A DNA stretch of 64,000 bases, taken from positions 16,111,008-16,175,007 of the forward strand of contig OX393569.1 of the NCBI GenBank assembly GCA_947652115.1, read 5' to 3'. Position numbers and translations under genes: made by a program. How positions within the stretch are numbered: position 1 is the stretch's first letter; every line of letters begins with the position of its first letter. Positions 1 to 11,200 of the stretch are shown here, piece after piece. Under the pieces are notes generated by a model, which was given only the letters and a program-made list of their open reading frames with translations, was not told where the DNA came from and searched no databases. The DNA comes from Blastomussa wellsi (Eukaryota; Cnidaria; Anthozoa; Scleractinia; Plerogyridae).

Positions 1-150
1 AAACTCGAAGCCAAAACATGAAGCCGACGCGAAGCGCGGGAAAATGTCAACGTGCGCGAGCGAGTCATGATTGGCTTTGGTTTTACATTTCATTGGTTGA
101 AAAAGTGGCGCGAGTTTTTTCAACCAATCACTAAGTCTAGTAATCCAAAG
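1..150 (+). repeat. Dispersed repeat A, copy 1
   Basis: This stretch resembles 4516-4645 on the same strand and about 58713-58850 in reverse orientation. Shared features are 'aaactcgaagc', a 'gcgcgggaaaa' block, 'gattgg.tttggtttt' and the foldback 'ttggttgaaaaagtggc' facing 'ttttttcaaccaat'. Three diverged copies in 64 kb show it is a family of short interspersed, partly self-complementary elements. The left end of this copy is cut by the window edge. Confidence 0.7.
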
Positions 151-278
151 CAAACGTGAACTACTTTCGGCTTTCTACACTGAACTTGAGCAAAAATCGC
201 TCCGGGAACACAAGTTTTCTAAAGTTTTAAGAAGTAAAATTGTATAATTATTTTTCCGAGTTTCAGACCCACCACTTC

Positions 279-360
279 GGGAGGCGCGGTGGCCTGATGG
301 TTAGTGCGCAGGACTTCGCCGTCGTCGAGCGGTTCTGTGTCGAGCTAAGGCCGGGGCACT
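279..360 (+). repeat. tRNA-derived SINE head
   Basis: The segment reads like the 5' half of a tRNA: 'GGAGGCGCGGTGGCCTGATG' followed by 'GTTAGTGC', an A-box-like promoter. A clear tRNA cloverleaf cannot be closed. A related head occurs at about 22064 (gcgcggtggtctaatggttagtt). This is the usual structure of tRNA-derived SINEs, whose internal RNA polymerase III promoter drives retrotransposition. I do not call it a functional tRNA because the acceptor ends do not pair. Confidence 0.55.
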
Positions 361-1914
361 GGTACCTCTCTCTACTCAAGTGTAGTGTAGCAGCTATCCA
401 AAACTACTTTTGTTAGTTATTGTAAGCAGCTTCTATTGTTTTCAAGACAAAGTCATTGTTTCAATTGTTGAGTCTTTTGTTTAGGGCTAGGGTATCAAAC
501 CAATCACATATGTTAGGAAAGCTGCTACATCGCCCGTATAAATGGGTATCAAATGGGTATCGGCAAATTTATTGCGGGGGGTAACGCTGCGATGGAGGGG
601 AGGGGGTGGAGTAGAAATACTCCATGTCGCTTCTTCCTAAGGAAACTGAGATAAGCTCCGGCCTGATGGGCCACTTTGGCTCGTATGCAGACTTCACCTT
701 CTCTTTACCAACCAAACTAACAAGCCACCAACGGGCCAATAGATTCTTTTATTCGCTTAAATCCAATAACTTGGACATCTTAATTTCCCCGCATAGCAGT
801 ATGCAAGAGTTGCATTTAATTATTAAATATTTTTGATCAAGAAAAGCCTATCATTTGATTAAACCATTTAGAAACAGAGAGAAATAGAATAAGCCGTAAA
901 TTAATGTTCCCTTTAGCAAAATGCCCATGTTCGCACGCTCAAGTCCCACATACAATGCAAACAGTACGCAAGAGATCAACTAGTTTCTCCATACAGTACC
1001 AGCACACTGTCCAGCAGGCAAGTGCGGAGTATAGAGGAATTAATCAAATGGCGGTATTCAATTACGATGATGCAGCACCAATTTTTCAGAACGGCAAATT
1101 AGTGTTTTCGAGCTGGTACTAAACGAGTGAAACAAGAACGTTTGTTCCTTTGCATCAGACATGATGCGTTTAAATTGAGCGTCACCCGCCCAAAACGTAC
1201 AGTGAGCCAGCGGAGAGGGATATGGTGAGCAAAATTGGGACGGTTTAGGGCGCCAAAAGAGGTTCAACCTTCACACCGCCTCTCAGAAGTTGCCTCTTCA
1301 TTTAAGGCTCCATTCTGGAGCCCAGCACTTCTGAGTCCATCCCTGGACATATATTCAGCAGCAGCAGCAGCACAATTTTAAATTCATCTTTCAACACAAA
1401 GTGGTTTACAGCAATCTTCAATTTGAAATGGGTGCAGCTCTGCTTAGCTCGGGTATATTTTTGCATAGTGGTTTTTAGCGGCGTACGTTCTTTTCACTTG
1501 CAAAACTAACCTCTACATGTGGGAAACCATTTGCCTTGTCAGTCGGAATTTGCCCGAGCCGTGGATTTCGTTGGAGTTGCTAAGTAACCAACGTATGCTT
1601 TTTTGGCGCCATGCTGCACGCGACATCTTAACTCTACTTTCCAGCGTTCACGCGACATTTCTATTAGGGAATATAGTAATAAAAAATGTAACATTTCTTG
1701 AGTTTTGTTTGAAATTTGTCAAAAAGCGGCATTAGTTCTCGACCACTTCGTTGTTGTTGTTTAGTCTGTTACATGTAAAGTTAAAACGAGTATTATTTGC
1801 TAAGAATGTACAACTATTATTTCTTGATATTCAGGCGTACACAAGCACGAGTTTGAGTTTGTATATAAAACAGGGCCCTTCTGAAAATTTCTTTGCCTGC
1901 TAAAGATCGACATC

Positions 1915-2094
1915 AATAGACCATTTCCGTGTTCCCATCACCTCGATTCAAAACGAGTCTAAGTGTAAAACCATTCATATGAAAAGGAATTGTTTTGCAT
2001 GAAAGTGAACTTGCAGGGAAAACGCATTTTCATATGGTTTCGCACTTTTGACTCGTTTTGACACAGACAAAATAGAACTCGGAAATGGCCTATT
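1915..2094. mobile_element. Foldback / MITE-like element with AATAGACC termini
   Basis: The element begins AATAGACCATTTCCG and ends with the near-perfect inverse CGGAAATGGCCTATT (one mismatch in 15). A second inner pair of arms (cattcatatg / catatggttt, and acgagtc / gactcgt) makes most of its 180 bp self-complementary. The outer AATAGACC end recurs at 17392, 31105 and 33128, which suggests a shared terminus among several miniature elements. There is no coding capacity. Confidence 0.65.
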
Positions 2095-2264
2095 TGCTAT
2101 ATACCTAGCATTGTGACAAATCACTACCATTATAAACTTTTCGTATCCTAAAATTTTTACATAAAATTACACTTTTTTCGACCTTTAGTAAGAATTTTTA
2201 CCATACGACGTTTTTCCATAGTGGAATAAAAATTTGCGATATACCAATTACGGCGATACTTCTA

Positions 2265-5200
2265 TTAGAAATCAGCGGAATATTTGCAGTCAATTGTAGC
2301 TTTGACGAACAAGCAGTTGTCCTTGACGTAGTTCGTGGATTCCAAGCCTCGGTGCGACACGAATTGTGGGTAGCCAAATCCCAGCGTGGAGCCATTTTTA
2401 CTGGGCCTCTGAAAGCTCTTCCAGTTTGGGTCCGGGCTAAACGATTGGCTAATATTTCGTTTACCTCTTGTGGAGTTTCTGCTTTGATCCAAAAGCGACA
2501 GAGTTATCTCGCCTTCAAAAGGCCATTTTAGAAGCGTGTCGTATTCGCCTGGGAGAAGCCGCACGTACATTGAGAGATGCGAGCCTTCACCACTGCCGTT
2601 TCCGTAGGGAAAAATGACGATTTTAAACTTGTAGCCATAAGGACTCGTGTAAAATGGCGGGCTGTGAAGCTCTACTCCGTCTTTATGTTTCGCGTCTTCG
2701 AATTTTTTCCAAAAATCGTCGATTTTCCAATAGAGCTTACTATCGGTAAAAGGTTTACAGTGTTTGATAATTTCTCGAAGTTCGCTGATCTCTTGTTGTT
2801 GATCAATAGCGAGTTGTGACACGAGCTCAAGGTGTTTCTTCATGCCTTCTTCAAGGTGCTGCGTGAGGTTTCTTTGCGGACACTGCAAGAATACAAAAAA
2901 TCCCAAGTAGTATTAAAGTTTTCTTGAGTTTTGAGTTGTTCTAATTGCACTCTTATCAACATTTTTTGTTTGTTTTATTTCAGCTAATCTGGTTAAAACT
3001 GAAACCGTATTCTTAGACGTGGTTAACTTTATAAGCAACCTTTCCCGTGAGCTTTGCTTGCAAACGCTAAATAAGTTATGTTGCTAAGTTTATTGGAAAA
3101 TAAGTTAAATTTCTAAATTACTCTCTACTTTGAAAAATAATTTATGCTGGTAAATTATTTTGAAAATAATTATACCTTGAACATAATTTATACTGCAACT
3201 GTACTTGGGAAATGGGTTACGACTTACTTGGTGTTGACAGCCGACATGTTTAAAGGGGCAGTGAATGAGATTTGATCGACAATCATGGGCAAGATGACGA
3301 TCCACCTGAAACGTAAGTACATACAGATCGATAAACTACTTTATGAACAACATCCGCACGCCTCCCCCACCCCCCGCGATTGAAATCCATGGTGTGTGGA
3401 TTTTGAAAAATTTAGTTTTCAATCCTGTGTGATTCAGTATCACCTCTTTGGTGTTCCTTAATAAACTGTTATTTTGAGGAAGAATTAAATACTTTTGTAC
3501 AATAAAATGTCTAAAAATGGGTTTTAGACGTCCTAAGGGGGTCATAGGGTGTCTACTACAGCTCGCCATCTAGCATAACTTCTTTTATTTCTTATCATGG
3601 AACCTAGTTTTAAGTCCATTTTCAAGACTATTATTTCATTTTAAGGGTAATTTGGTTCACCGCAACTAGAAATATGGTGACGTAGTTCCTTTAATTTTTG
3701 TTGGTACCTTTGAAAAAACGTCCGAAGGGTCCAAATTTTGTCGGCTTCTTTGAAGAAAACTTCCGAACAAAAAAATCAACGTTCCCAGCATCCCAACCAT
3801 GGTCGTCGCCTAATTGTATGGGCACCTTCTGGTGTATGGAGCCTAAATAACTACGCTCACTCACCTCTTCTCGTGGTATCTGTGACACACCACAGCTGTT
3901 TGGACAGCTCAGTGGAAAGCGAGGACACACTTGAAGATGGCTCTGAAAAGAAATAAGAAATAGACTCTATTAACGACACAGGTATCAGGAAAGATGGCAA
4001 AGGCACGGATCGATTAGCATCCTTGTTACACTATTTTATCAGAACGCGTTAAGTGAGATGTCCGAGGTGAAAAACATGAGGGGAAATGGAGGTGTGACAC
4101 AGTTCTTACGGTTCAAAAACGGGGTGCGCTTTCTATGACCAAATCAAAGGCTCTTGTGGGCCAGCTCATGGACGAATTTGGTGAATCCAGGTTTATGCAT
4201 AAAATAATTGTCGAGTTTTCCTCTGTGTGAGTCTTGGGGCAAAACCTTTGATATGGAATTGAGTTTTACTCGCAAGTCTTTTGCCTTGAAAGCCAAACTC
4301 ATTTCCACATGAAAGGTTGTGCACCAAGAGTCGTTTTGAAACGGAGGTAGAAGGCAACTCGGGAATTGCTTATTGAGGTCCGTACCCAAACCTCATAGCA
4401 TGACTACGACATCCATGAGCCAACAACAAACAAAATGACGAACATCTGGTACTATGAAAGTTTCCAAGTAACAGCGACGCTAATCGGCGAGAAATAAAGG
4501 ATGGAGACAATCTAGTGATCTAGTCAAAACTCGAAGCTAACACAATGCGCGGGAAAACATGCGCGCGAGAGACACGATTGGTTTTGGTTTTCTGATTGGT
4601 TGAAAAAGTGGCCCGAGATTTTTTCAACCAATAAGTGAGCGTAGTTATTGAAAACCGCTCTAAAATGACAAGTACGTACTTGCATGTCTTCAAACTTGAC
4701 TTGCGCACGGCAGTACTGACATTTTGTCAACCTCCTTGGACATTCCTCTGACATGTGACTCGTGATTTGACCGCGTGATATCCTCTGTCCACAAGTGCAC
4801 GTGAAAATATCCGTTTCTCTTTCATCCTCCATTTGACTCGTAGTGTTAGCCCTGTTTCGCTCCGAGCCGCGATACACTACCTCGCTAGCAAACTCCTCAC
4901 GGCCAACGTAATTGAGGAAGGCTGGGAACGAGGCGGAGCGCATAGGTGGGGCGGGGCTGCTGGGAGCCAGGACTTCCTGCGATGCGCTGTTGCTACGGTT
5001 ACCACCACGCAGGCCACGTGGATCGAAGCGGACAGAATGTGGCATGCTCTGACGTTTGCCGCCTCTTGTTATGCCACCTGATTCGTCACTAGTTTGTGAG
5101 ATAGAACGTCGGCAACGCCGCAAATGTTCCTATCACAGAAAGAGAGGATTGATTTGTTCGTTCGTTCGTTCGTTGTCGAATTTAAGTGAGTAAAGAAATT

Positions 5201-8200
5201 TGTTCAAAGAAATAATCCTATCCTTCTTCTCAATATCTTCCATTTCAATTTATCGATTGATTTGTTCGTTCGTTGTCGAATTTAAGTGAGTAAAGAAATT
5301 TGTTCAAAGAAATAATCCTATCCACCTTCTCAATAACTTCGATTTCAATTTATTTTTCTTCTAAAGCAATGATGATTAACAATGGAAAACGGTAGGTGAT
5401 TTAAAACTTCTCAATATAATGAGAGAATAATATGCTAACCTGTTTGTCTTTGTAGACAATCTCTACCGAGCAATATTCGCAGTAGACCCATCGCTGTGAA
5501 CACTCGTTCCTCAAATGCAACGGCATGTCGCGTCGTTTCATTCTAGTTCCGCAGCCATTGCTACACGTCACTATCTCTTCATCCGGGCTCCGCCGGGCAG
5601 TAGGACAGTTGTGGGTCTAAACGTAACATAACCAGTTTAGTCCCTAGACTTACCCCAAGTGGCCCGCTTTTTCTTTGAATAGAGTTCTTTGAATCAAATC
5701 GCTTTGAAACTGCGCGCGAAGACCGCACGAAAATAATTTAAAAATCGACGAATGGCTCGTTCAGCGATCTGCCGCCATTTTCATTTTCAAGTCCGCGCGC
5801 GCCCCTCTGTAGCGAATAAAACGAGCGACATTTAGAATGGGATCAAACGGGAATGGGAGTCGTGAGAGTTCAAACTCGCTATCGGTCGTTTGACCGCAAA
5901 CTTTCTAGTGCTCTCATCGAGATTTCCTTTTCAAATTTTTTTGAAGAGCGCGGGAGTTTTTGCTCACTCGACGAGTAGATATTTGAAGCATCACGCGCTC
6001 TCAGCTTGCTAGACAGCACCTGTGAGATAACAACTCCCGCGAGCACTTCATTCGTTTTCTGCTTCGTTTCCTCCTCAATCCTTACACAGAAGGTGACAAA
6101 AGGTTACCGGGAATGGCAGTTAACGGCTATCAGCTGAGAGGCGATAAAGGGCTTGCCATGGTTCGAAGGAACGTCGTGTTCGATTGTGTGCTATGTGTTG
6201 TATTTTATTATAATTTTATAAAAACGTTAAGCGAGAAAAGATTACCTGCGAGGCAGCGATTTAGCGCAGAAAAGTGTAAACTTTTGATGCGTCATGAGTA
6301 ACCCATACCAACTTCAATCTTAGAACACAGGCCTGAAAATTTATTACCTATCGTTCGTGTCTCTGATTGGACGAACTATGTATTTTCAGAGTCGTTCACT
6401 CAGTATGTATGAAATAAAATTCATTTCCTTATACATATAATGAAAGGTTGTGCCACCAAGACTCGTCTTGAAACAGAGGACAATAGGCTTCGTCTCAGGT
6501 ACGCGATACCAACGGGCATTGCGGCGTTTTTTGCGAGCTATTTTAGCCCACTGAGTGGACCAATCAGAAGCAAGGAAATCACGAAGCCAATCAGTCAGAA
6601 ACCACTGAACTGTTCGCGCCGTTTTCCTTGCTGGCTGGCACATCGCTGGCAGCAAAGTTTACACTCCGTTTGAATCGAGGTGCTTTTATATAGAACTGCG
6701 GACTGGTTTTTGAGCTTTTTAGCGACAAAATGGCTTAATACAAAACCTAACGATGGATCAAATTCTCAACCCTATCAACTAAACGAAGAGGTATAACAGA
6801 AAGTGGAAGAAGAATCCAGGCGGCAAAGTGAATGTAAGTTCGTCTTCGTCTAGAGTGAACTTCTCTCAATGTGTTCAGGCAATATGCTGCCCAGCCAGTA
6901 AACAGTTTATTTTTGAACTTCTTAATAACTTTTTTCGCTGCCTAAAGAATTCTGTTGTTTTTTTCTTTCAAGCGAAGTCTGGAGCGGAGATTGTTTGGAC
7001 AAATTTCGCGGTTCTCTGTCAAGTTTTGTAATGAACGCCGACTCGACAGAGTTTACAGTCTTTTGTTCCTTTTTCTGCATGCCTTCTAAAACTATTCTTA
7101 TAATAGTAATAGAGTTCATGTTCTTGGGTGTAAATATGTTTTTGGGCCTTCTCTAAGGGCTGAACAGAAGACTGAATTTCACATAGCGTTCAAGTAAGTT
7201 CTAATAAATGTACGCTTTCGTTGAGCCAAATTTGAAGTCGACAAACATCAGTTAGTCAGGTAGCTTTTTTGAAGAAAACAATTTTAAACCGTGTAAAACT
7301 AAACTTGGTGTGAATAGGGTATCATGAGTCGGGCCAAAAGTGACCACATTTACGCCCGATATTAAATTGAAACTAGCTGTGCTCTAACTCTCATTTCCCA
7401 GATTGAAGGGGAAGGAAGAGGAAACGACGGAAGAAAGGAGATAAGAATATGTCACAGAGGAGAAGAGAGTTCGAGGTTCGAGTTCGAGAGGTTCGTACGT
7501 TATGCAACAAGTGAGTTTCTCTAACCTGTAGCTTCTCGAAAGTTGTTTCTTTCTTGCAACGTGGGCATTTTACCCATCTCTTGACACAATCTTTTTTGAC
7601 ATGCTCTGTAATCTTTCTCCTCTGAACTTTCTGACCGCAGCCAGCAATGCACTCCACCAGGGCGTACTTACAGTTGACCATGTGATCCTGAAACGTGATA
7701 AAGTAGCACAATCTTGTCAGTCGAAATTATGTCAGTATCCCAAGTAAATTATTCATTTGCAGTTCGTCTCAAATCCTTTCATTATAAACTACTCCTGTTC
7801 AATTAGGTCTTTTGTTGCCACTTCGACGTTTAAAACCGTAGCAGACTATTATTTTCATTGATTTTCCACAACATAATGCCCCTCTACAAAAGTAGGCCCC
7901 AATGGGAAATGGCAGTACAATTACCTCCTTGTCCATTTAGGAGAAGTGCCCTGTACATGGGTCCAAAGCCAACTTAAATTTCTGTAAATTTAAGGTGGCT
8001 CTGAACCCCATGTACAGATTTTTGTAAACTTTGAAAAAGTTTCATCTTGTCTCGCTAATCAAAATTTAATAATAATAAAAAAAATGGATCACAGAGGTCG
8101 TTTTTGAGTTATTAGCAGTTAAAGGTAAAATGAAGGGTGTATTTAGAAAGTTATACTGTTGCTATGGTAACTTGTAATGACAAGAAAATTGTCACAACTT

Positions 8201-11200
8201 GTTCACCAGTGAATGGGTATCTGTTTAATACCATAATTGTTGCCTCAACTGGAAAAAAATTATAGTATTGATCCACCAAAGCTGCAGGTCCTTAGAAATA
8301 CAGGAAACAGTTTGGGGCCACTTTAGGTGGATCTAGGAGCACATCACTGGGTGGGGCCCCTTAAAGGTGCGTGGTTTGCCTATAGGAGTTGAGTTTTTCG
8401 TGTAGGGGAATTCTTATCGCTTAAATCAACTAGTTGTTTATAAAGGCAGAAAAATCGCCGTTGCGAGTTGTGAAAAGCAGACATTTCGAGCGTCAACAGT
8501 GTACACTTCGTCGGAGCAAACGCTCGGAAGGACATTTCAAAATTACCCTGCGAGCAGAGGTCCTTTCGATCTTCCTAGATAAGTCTCGAAGGGACCTCTG
8601 CTCGCAGGGTATTTCAAAATTCGCTAAGGCGGTTTATCTGTCATTATGAGCTAATACCACTAATACTTTCATACCTCCAGTTTCTTCAGTTGCCCCTTCC
8701 ATTTGCATCCCAGTTGGTAGTGATCACAATAAACATTCAGCGAAAATATCATCTGATTTGTCATGTCATCCGTGTAAATCTGTCACGCAATCAACACACC
8801 GAAAATTGGGTGAGAGAACAAGAAAAAAAGTAGAAATCCGCTTGTCCCAGAAAGCTAGAATTGTTTTGTCTCTTTAGGTCTCATTTCATGCAAACTATCT
8901 CCTTTTCCCATGAATCTTTTTTTTTCCCGGCGAAGCCCCCGCACGCTTCGCACGCTTTGAGTTTGACATGTGACAAATTTATAATATTTCCCTTATCTAA
9001 AGGCATAAACATAGCCGTATTATAAAACTTAAGTGCTATATAATGACGACGAACACGAAAGTCTTTCATAAAACCTTGGTGGGTGGCTGTATAGCCTGCG
9101 GCGAGAGCTGCCTTATTTGGCACTATACCTACACGGGTGGTGTAGGCAATTAGCTTCCCGCAAATTAAAGTTGCTACAGGGATCATGATCACTTTTTGGC
9201 CTAGCTGGCGTTTTGAAACTCTACCTGTGCGACAAAGCGCCGGTTCCCGCCTCCACACAGTAATGTATACGGTAGCGACTGTTAAAAACTCCACCAGAAA
9301 CTCCGGCTTAATCCTACTGAGGGAGGACAAGGGTGTTTGAGCTCATACAAAAGTTCCCCATTTAAAAACCCCGCGGACGAAACAAAAGACTGTTAATAAA
9401 TCATTCCACAAAGTATAATTCCAGCCGAGATACAGTGTCGGCAAAACCACCCAAAATGGTGTTGTTTTCATAACTAAAATGTTTATCACACGACGCTAAC
9501 CTTTGTTGTCACAAAGAACCTGAATCTCGATTTGCATTTCGCTTGTTGGTTCCCACGCCACGCAAAAATATTTATTCAGTTGGGCAGCGAAAAACTACGG
9601 CACAGAAATTGTCACCAGCAAAAATTCTTGCGTCCACGTTAGCTCGATTCCTCTTAATTCTTAACGACTTTTATAATGTTAGTTTATTTGTATTTAACAA
9701 AAACTAACATACACGTACGCGCTTTTAATCTTGAATGCAATAGACATGTTAGTCTGTCTTGTGGAGTTCATGCAGAGCTGTTCTTTTCGCCCATCGTCGA
9801 ACCTGGCGGCATTCTAGTCAAAGCGCCTATTATTTGACAATCAACACCGCCATAAACATTCCATTTACCGTAAAAACCGCCGCAATATACATAAAAAACA
9901 TATGCTATTTTAGCTTGAAGGAAGCCAATCTTAAGAAGGGTAACTTTGTTAGAAATAAACAAGTTCTTACCTGGGATATATCGATACTTGAGCTGTCCAC
10001 GGGGCATCGTAGTCGGGCAGCTTGCCTGGATGGTGGAACAATCCAAATGTAAAGACGAGGCATTTTATTAGCTACGTTTGAAAAGCAATCCGTTTGCAAT
10101 TAAAAAGCGAACATTTGTCGATCTGCTCGCCGCCTCGGCAAACATCAGCATCATTCTCCGTCGCTGATGTGCAATTGACAGATAATTTCACTCGACGCGT
10201 ATAATTTTACGTTCATTTTTCTTTTGACAAATGGGAACAGGGCGTCACCAGATCAGATAATTATGAATACTTAGGATAATAAAAAGAGGCTCAATCGTTT
10301 TCCAGTGTACTAATTAGTTATTTTCGGTGGAGGGATTTTGTCTTAAGCACGGTACATGTAATGAACTGTGAACAAAAGCCTTAAAGGTCGCAAAAACTGC
10401 CGTTTGACAATTCCTTTCCGCAAAATGTTTCTGAATTTGTGCACTTCCGTCAAAAAGTTGACAAAGTGCCAAACAGTGCTGCGGCACTGGCAAAGACAAG
10501 TGGACAAAAAAAACATTAAAAAACTGTGCGGCCTTGTCTCGATACAAGTCAGGCGTTTCTCTTGTTAACCGCAAAAAGATTTTTTGATATCACTTTAAAA
10601 CGCAGTTTACATAATTTCCATATTATCACTGTACCAAGTCAGATGGTATAACAAAAGGAATGAGTGCATTATATTTTAAGGCATGATATCACCCTCTTGT
10701 GCACAATACTACCCCTTGAAACGTATTTATTATGCTACTTCAAAGACAAAAATTTAAGCAACAATATTACAGGTAGCTACTCAGTATCACGATCCTTCAA
10801 ATATTGTACTTCGCTTTGAAAGCTCTGCTTTTGGAGAATAAAACCAAGAAAGTGAAAACAATGTTTCTAAGTATTGGCAAACACGACCGGCTTCAAGTTA
10901 CCTTCGAAGTATCAACGATTATTTCTTCTCCAAACATCCTTGGACTTCAAACTGCGAATTATTGCCGAAAACTAACCGCAGAGAGGAAAAACACGTCAAG
11001 ATTAACATTTCCTGAGACTTGATATGCCCTCTCTTTAATGCAAATTAAGATCGTTCCCAAAAGAACACTCGAACTGACACCCTCTAAAGTAAACCATCGA
11101 GCAAACAAAGCTATCTGATCGAAACCAAGCGAGAATTTTCTTGAAAAACCTTTTTAATTTTTAAAACCATTATTTTGGCAGTGGATGAACAATGGATCAC

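Larger units (their letters stand above)
1..2264. other. Intergenic spacer downstream of the first TRAF gene
   Basis: No protein-coding gene is recognisable here; the short open frames have no family features and no consistent splice context. The stretch holds a dispersed repeat at its start (about 1-150), a tRNA-derived SINE head (about 279-360) and a 180-bp foldback element (1915-2094). The remainder is unassigned AT-rich sequence. It also contains the 3' flank of the TRAF gene, which ends at 2265 on the minus strand. Confidence 0.6.

Noticed and set aside
8881..9330. 149-codon open frame inside a TRAF intron as a nested gene
   Set aside because: No domain, no signal and no splice partner; close to what chance predicts. 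It lies between two firmly joined TRAF exons.
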